This document shows positions 59,131 to 64,000 of a stretch of DNA of 64,000 nucleotides, piece by piece. Origin of the DNA: Typhlomys cinereus (Eukaryota > Chordata > Mammalia > Rodentia > Platacanthomyidae); NCBI GenBank assembly GCA_023101885.1, contig JALPQD010000295.1:2656505-2720504 (forward strand), in the 5' to 3' direction. Position numbers and translations under genes: made by a program. The notes under the pieces were generated by a model. It ran no database searches, had not been told where the DNA came from, and saw nothing but the letters and a program-made list of their open reading frames with translations. Each line of letters begins with the position of its first letter. Position 1 is the stretch's first letter.

Positions 59131-61739
59131 TGTTGATTTTTACAGCTAGATATAAAGAAAAAAATCTGGAAACACAAAGTAAAAGCAGAGCTAGACTAAG
59201 AACTAGAGTAAAGCAAAAACATAACGTTATCTGTGGGTGCTGTCTCTGTCCTGATTATACAGAAGCATCTGCCCATTCCACATGTAAACTATCTCCTTTT
59301 TACCCTGATAAGACAAGTTCTGCATTCTTAGACAAGCAGTATTGGAGCCAAGCCTCAGAACTACTGTCAATATGTCCTGAGAGTTGAGAGAAATCAAGCT
59401 GACAAACACAAATATGATAGAGCTGGTGTTTAAGTCATAACAGTAAAGGTTGTCTGTTGGCAAAAAATGGTTAATCTGGGTTGATTTTAGAAAAACTGGG
59501 AGAAAAGCAGACATTTCCTTACTAATTCAGATACTTCGTCATAATATTTACTAGAAAAATCATGCCTTTAATTAAACAGAGTGATCTGCAGAACATCTCT
59601 GAAGCTGGAAAAAAATTCAGAGGACAAAAACGATACACAGGGACACAAAGATAGGAAGAAAAGAGCAGGTCTTTCTTGGGTGGAGGGTCACTAGAGGCCT
59701 GATAAGCTTGTGTAAAATCCCAGTAATAACTCCTGAAAACTTCATTGATGTCAGGGGTTATGTACATCAGCCCCTGAGGCCACTGATAAACCCTGTATGG
59801 AAGACCTCCTGGTGTAAGACCTTTGAATGGCTGAAGGGATTAAGAAGTGGTGGTGGTGGGCTTCCTGAGTTTCCAGCCCATGCTCAGACAGTCACACTCT
59901 GTGGGCTTTGGCCAATGCCTTTGATTCACAATTTTTTCTTAGTCTAGAACTTTTGCTCTACCACCAGAGAAGTCTCCAGGTACTGGTGGCACTGTACTTT
60001 TGATTTATAAAGAGCTTATGGAAGGAGCTTTTGATGCTTTTTCCCAATGTAAGATTCATTCAGCCTTATAAAATGGTGTTCTACACATGGATTTCCACTA
60101 GATGGCGCACCATGATTAACGGTTAAAGAAGGGGCAATACACGTGTTCAGAGGGATCATGCAAGTTACTAATTTGGGTTTCTGAGACCTTTTTAAGTCCT
60201 CGACCTGAAAACAACCGAATTTCTAGTTTTGTTAGAACTTTCAAATCAATAAGAAAAATTGGGCTAATAGAGGAAATAAATGCTGATCAGCCTTTAGTTT
60301 TACTTTTCTCACTGAAGTTTAGCAGTTCGTTATCAATCATTCAGAGCAGGGACAGTGGCTTGAAGAGTCTGGAAATGCTAGAAGCCCTCAGCCAGTCTTT
60401 GTTTGAATGACCTGTCTTAAAGATGGTGCTTTTCACCGAAGTTTATGAAACTTGTTTCCCATTAATTATAAATCTTTTTTTTGGGAAACGTAGGGATGCC
60501 TGTTTTGAATTTTCTATTATTTTCATTAAGTTTAATTTAAATTTAATTTGAAAGACATAATTGAGACTAGAGAAGAAGTAGGTCAGGCTTATGTACTCAA
60601 ATGTGCAAGTAAAAGTTCACAGCAAGTGTACAGTGATGTGCTCTGAGAAGGTGCCTGTCTAGCGAGTAAATGAATAAACTGGCATGCAAATTTCATACTA
60701 CATTTTAAACTCCAGTTTCTTTACATTAACAGCTGACTTAAAAAAAACTCTGGGTGTGACTAATGGCTTATGTTTAAAAAACAGTGCATTTTTACAGTTA
60801 GGCAAGTTCACCAGATAAAATTCACCAGAATTTATCAAATGTCTAGTAATACCGAGAAAGACAATTTATTCAGAAAGGAATTTCAAACAAAGTCTTGTTT
60901 TGTAAGGTTTTTGGAGCACTATGTCTATTTCCATCCCTCTGAAATGGAAACTCTCTTTAAAACAAGGAAATTCATCCATATAGCGTAATTATCTGCCAAC
61001 AGATACTTCTCCCAATCTATCAAACCTCAAAAGATACACTTTTGGAGTATGCAGCAGGCCCTGATGGAAGAGTGGACAGACTTTGTTAAAAAGAGCTTAT
61101 GTTTCGTCATTAGCAAGGCCTCAGTCAATACCCACAGAAGATGATCTCGCACATGGTGATATTTGTTTCTCTATCTCCAAAGACTCCTCCTTCCACCAGC
61201 CTATTGATTCTTAAGTGGCTAATGTGGTTCTTCAGACACACAACTCATTTCTATAGGATGCAAAGCTTCTACAGATGTTTCTAATGTCTTGCAAAGTTAT
61301 TAGATATTAACATATTTTTGTCTATTCATTGTTAGTAACTTCAGTTAGGGTGAGCACTAGCATCATGGAAAATATTTGAGTGTGGTAATTTTAGATTATT
61401 TTCTCTAAATAATAGAATAATAACTAGGATCTGTGTATTTGTCTATAAAGGCAATTTACCATTTAGGAATCTTGACAATGAAGAATTAGTGCTGGCTATG
61501 GGAAGGTGAGGTACTTTCTTCAGCGCTGTACCTGCTGATATATCCTCCTTGCTCCAGCAACTGTTCAGACACATTCTAGGGCAGGTAACCCTAATGAAAC
61601 TCAATGGACCACCCATACACAAGACACTGAAAGTGGCAGAAGAAAGATTGGCAAGAAAAAGGCTTTTTAATAGGGGAAGGAAATTATTTGTGATGAGATA
61701 ATATGGAATGAAAAATGACTTAAAATTTTAGAGAACTAA
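59131..61739. other. Longest low-repeat stretch in the window
   Basis: No named repeat, V segment or RNA gene recognised except the CTCF-like motif at 60095. Open frames such as 59025-59387 and 60770-60988 lack domains. Confidence 0.45.
60095..60109 (+). promoter_or_regulatory. CTCF-like motif 2.3 kb upstream of the 57-kb TRAV gene
   Basis: CCACTAGATGGCGCA matches 14 of 15 positions of the CTCF core CCASYAGRKGGCRSY. It sits in non-repeat sequence. The motif is on the plus strand, opposite to the V gene. Confidence 0.5.
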
Positions 61740-63945
61740 ACTAGCTCTTTGATTGCTTCTTTGCTCATTTTCCTTATCTCAATTTAGAATATTTCTGCTT
61801 TGATTTTACTAACTTTTGCTCATCTACTGTTTTTGAGTTTGGATTACTTTTGTCTCTCTAAAGCTTTAAGTTGAATTATTAAGTTGTTTACTTGTGATGT
61901 TTACATTTTTTGATATAGGCATTGAGTGCTATAAATTGTCCTCTTAGGACTGCCTTCATTTTATCCCAAAGATCTTGATATGTTGTACTTTCATTATCAT
62001 TTATTTCTAGGAATTTTTGAATTTCCTTTTTAACTTCTGTCCAAACCTATTCCTTGTTCTGTATCATGATGTTTAATCCCCAAGAATTTGTGTATTTTCC
62101 GACATTTGCTTTGTTGGATATGTCTAGCTTTATCCATGGTGGCCAAGATAGGGTACACGATAGTGTTTCAACTTTCCTGTATATGTGGAGGTTTTCTTTG
62201 TGCCCCAATAAGTGGTCTATTTTGCAGAAAGTTCCATGGTCTGCTAAAAATGTGTTTTTCTTATTGATGAGATAGAAAGTTTGGGTAGAGGGTGGTTAAG
62301 TCCATTTGGGTTATGGTTTGATTAAGCTCCAGTATATCTCTGTTCATTTCTTGGCTTGTTGACCTTTCTAATGGTGAGAGTGGGATGTTGATTTGCTGTT
62401 TTAAATGTTGTAATGTGTGTTTAATGGATGTGGTTGAGCCATATTAGGTGTGTATATGTTCAGTATTGTAAAGTCTTCCTGGTGAATTGTTCCTTTGCCT
62501 AATATGTAGTATCCTTCTGTGTCTCTTATGATTTCTTTTGGTTTGAAGTCTGTTTTGTCAGATACCAGAATTGCTATTCTGCTTGTTTCCATTCCCATTA
62601 GCTTGAAGTAATTTTGACCAGCCTTTTGCTCGGAGAATGTGCCTATCTTTCATGGTGAGATGTGTTTCCTTGAAGGAACCCAGATTGCTGGGTTGTGATA
62701 TTTGATCCATGTTTGTAGTCTATGTCTTTCTATTGGAGAGTTAATTCCATTTACATTTAGGGTTATAATTAAGAAATACTTGTTGGTTCCTATCATTTTC
62801 TGTGTTTTGTAGTTATTATGAGTGTATTTATTTACTAGGAAGTTGTGTTGATATTATTTTCCATTCTGTTTCTTTGGATGTTTGTCCTTTTTCTTCAAGC
62901 TTGAATATCTTTTCTAGCATCTTTTGTAGTCCTGGTTTGGTGTTCTTGTAAGCCTTCAACTTATCCTTATTGTGGGAGATTTTTCTTTTGCCTCAATCAT
63001 GACTGATAGTTTTGATGAGTATATTAGTCTGGGTTGGCATTTGTGCTCATTCATCACTTGAAGTATATCTTTCCAAAATTTTCTGGCTTTTACTGTTTCC
63101 ATTGAAAAATCAACTATTATTTTAATAAGTTTACCTTTAAATGTGACTTGTATTTTTTCTGTTGATACTCTTAGCACACTGTCTTTCACACATCTGGGTT
63201 GCTTTGACTATTTGTCGTGGTGAGTTTCTGTTTTGGTCATATATGAATGTTGTATGATATGCCTCTTGTACTTAGATGGGATGTCTTTCTTTAGATGTGG
63301 AAATTTTTTATTAATGATAGTCTGAAAAATCTCTTCTATATAGGGATATAGCTGTATAGGTTTCTTGTTCTGGTATTCCATGAATGAACATGTTTGGATT
63401 TTTCAAGGAGTCACATAACTTTTGAATATTCCTCTCCAGTATTTTTTTTGGCTTTTTCAACCTTTTTAATTAATATTTAGAATTAATATTCTATTTTCTG
63501 CTTTGTTGGTTCTGCTGGTAAGACTTCTGGTTGAATTTAGTGTTATAGTTAGCTTATTTTTAATTTCAAGCTTAATCTCTGTATGAGTTTTCTTTCAACT
63601 GCTCTATGCCTAGTTTTGTTTCTTCAACTGCCTTTTCCAGTTCATCTAGATGCCTGTTGTGCTCCTATTCATATTGGCTAATGTTAATATATAACTCCTC
63701 TCATATTTCCTTTTTCATTTTTTTTACAATGGTAAAGATCATGGTTTGAAAATGTCTGTGGAATGCAGAGGTCCTTCATGTTTGTCTGTTAATGTTCAAA
63801 ATCATGACTTTTGTTTCACATGCAGTGTTATGAGTTTTAGGAAATATTATGAAGTGACTTTTAAAATTTACTATTTGAATAATTTCTCTCTTTTCCTAAG
63901 TTCTTAAGTGGCTCTATTCTCAATAATAAAATTTCTTCATTACCT
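61740..63945 (-). mobile_element. Minus-strand L1: ORF2 endonuclease start and ORF1 C-terminal domain
   Basis: 62401-62598 encodes on the minus strand SRIAILVSDKTDFKPKEI and FTILNIYTPNMAQP, the N-terminal endonuclease part of ORF2p. 62956-63189 encodes VTFKGKLIKIIVDFSMETV and QPRLIYSSKLSV, the C-terminal RNA-binding domain of ORF1p. The order (ORF1 at higher coordinates) is right for a minus-strand L1. Frames are broken between blocks. Confidence 0.85.
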
Positions 63946-64000
63946 AAAAAAAAAAAGAAAGTCCTTGCCTTGGTTATTGAATTCTTGACTGATATCCTAG

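Noticed and set aside
1..64000. CRISPR arrays, operons, bacterial genes, tRNA genes
   Set aside because: None seen. The sequence is vertebrate; tRNA-like boxes found belong to SINE heads.

Overview
The window is mammalian nuclear DNA, almost certainly from a myomorph rodent. It carries B1, B4 (B1+ID fusion), ID-like, B2- and B3-type SINEs together with L1 copies whose 3' UTR resembles the rodent Lx type. The dominant young SINE is a long B2-related element with a head GGGGCTGGAGAGGTGGCTCAG-like and a (CA)n plus ATTGAATAAATAATAATAA tail. It is not the canonical mouse or rat B2, so a non-murine myomorph such as a jerboa-type rodent is plausible; the species cannot be fixed from sequence alone.

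The genes are T-cell receptor alpha/delta variable (TRAV) segments. Two look intact and both lie on the minus strand: a TRAV13/23/29-group gene (57304-57794, perfect heptamer and 23-bp-spacer RSS) and a TRAV26-like gene (37656-38390). Two are broken: a TRAV pseudogene on the minus strand (25694-25985, with an RSS closely related to that of the 57-kb gene) and a TRAV30-like pseudogene on the PLUS strand (26693-27653) that is split by a 424-bp LTR-like insertion. Read on the minus strand, the order (TRAV23-like, TRAV26, TRAV29-like, TRAV30-like) agrees with the middle part of the human TRA locus, but the TRAV30 relic is inverted. No D, J or C segment is seen; they would lie beyond the low-coordinate side. 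Other gene-derived pieces are a CALM1 processed pseudogene (58157-59130) and a short 5S rRNA-like fragment (45398-45434).

The rest is a nested retroelement landscape. Large minus-strand L1s occupy about 3.4-8.3, 8.7-11.2, 12.7-14.9, 48.2-51.6, 52.3-57.1 and 61.7-63.9 kb. Plus-strand L1 3' ends lie at 22.6-24.7, 29.7-31.4, 34.9-35.9 and 41.7-42.4 kb. Several insertions have clean target-site duplications: a class II-type solo LTR (3560-4111, 6 bp), SINEs inside L1, an L1 3' UTR inside an L1 (5597-5921), and a 1346-bp TG...CA element (15419-16764) with an exact 5-bp duplication inside a SINE. Long (CA)n/(GT)n, (AT)n, (CT)n and (CTTT)n microsatellites are frequent.

Functionally, the two intact V segments would be rearranged by RAG to distant J segments. 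CTCF-like motifs lie upstream of both (60.1 kb and 39.7-39.8 kb), and short promoter-like motifs precede both leaders.
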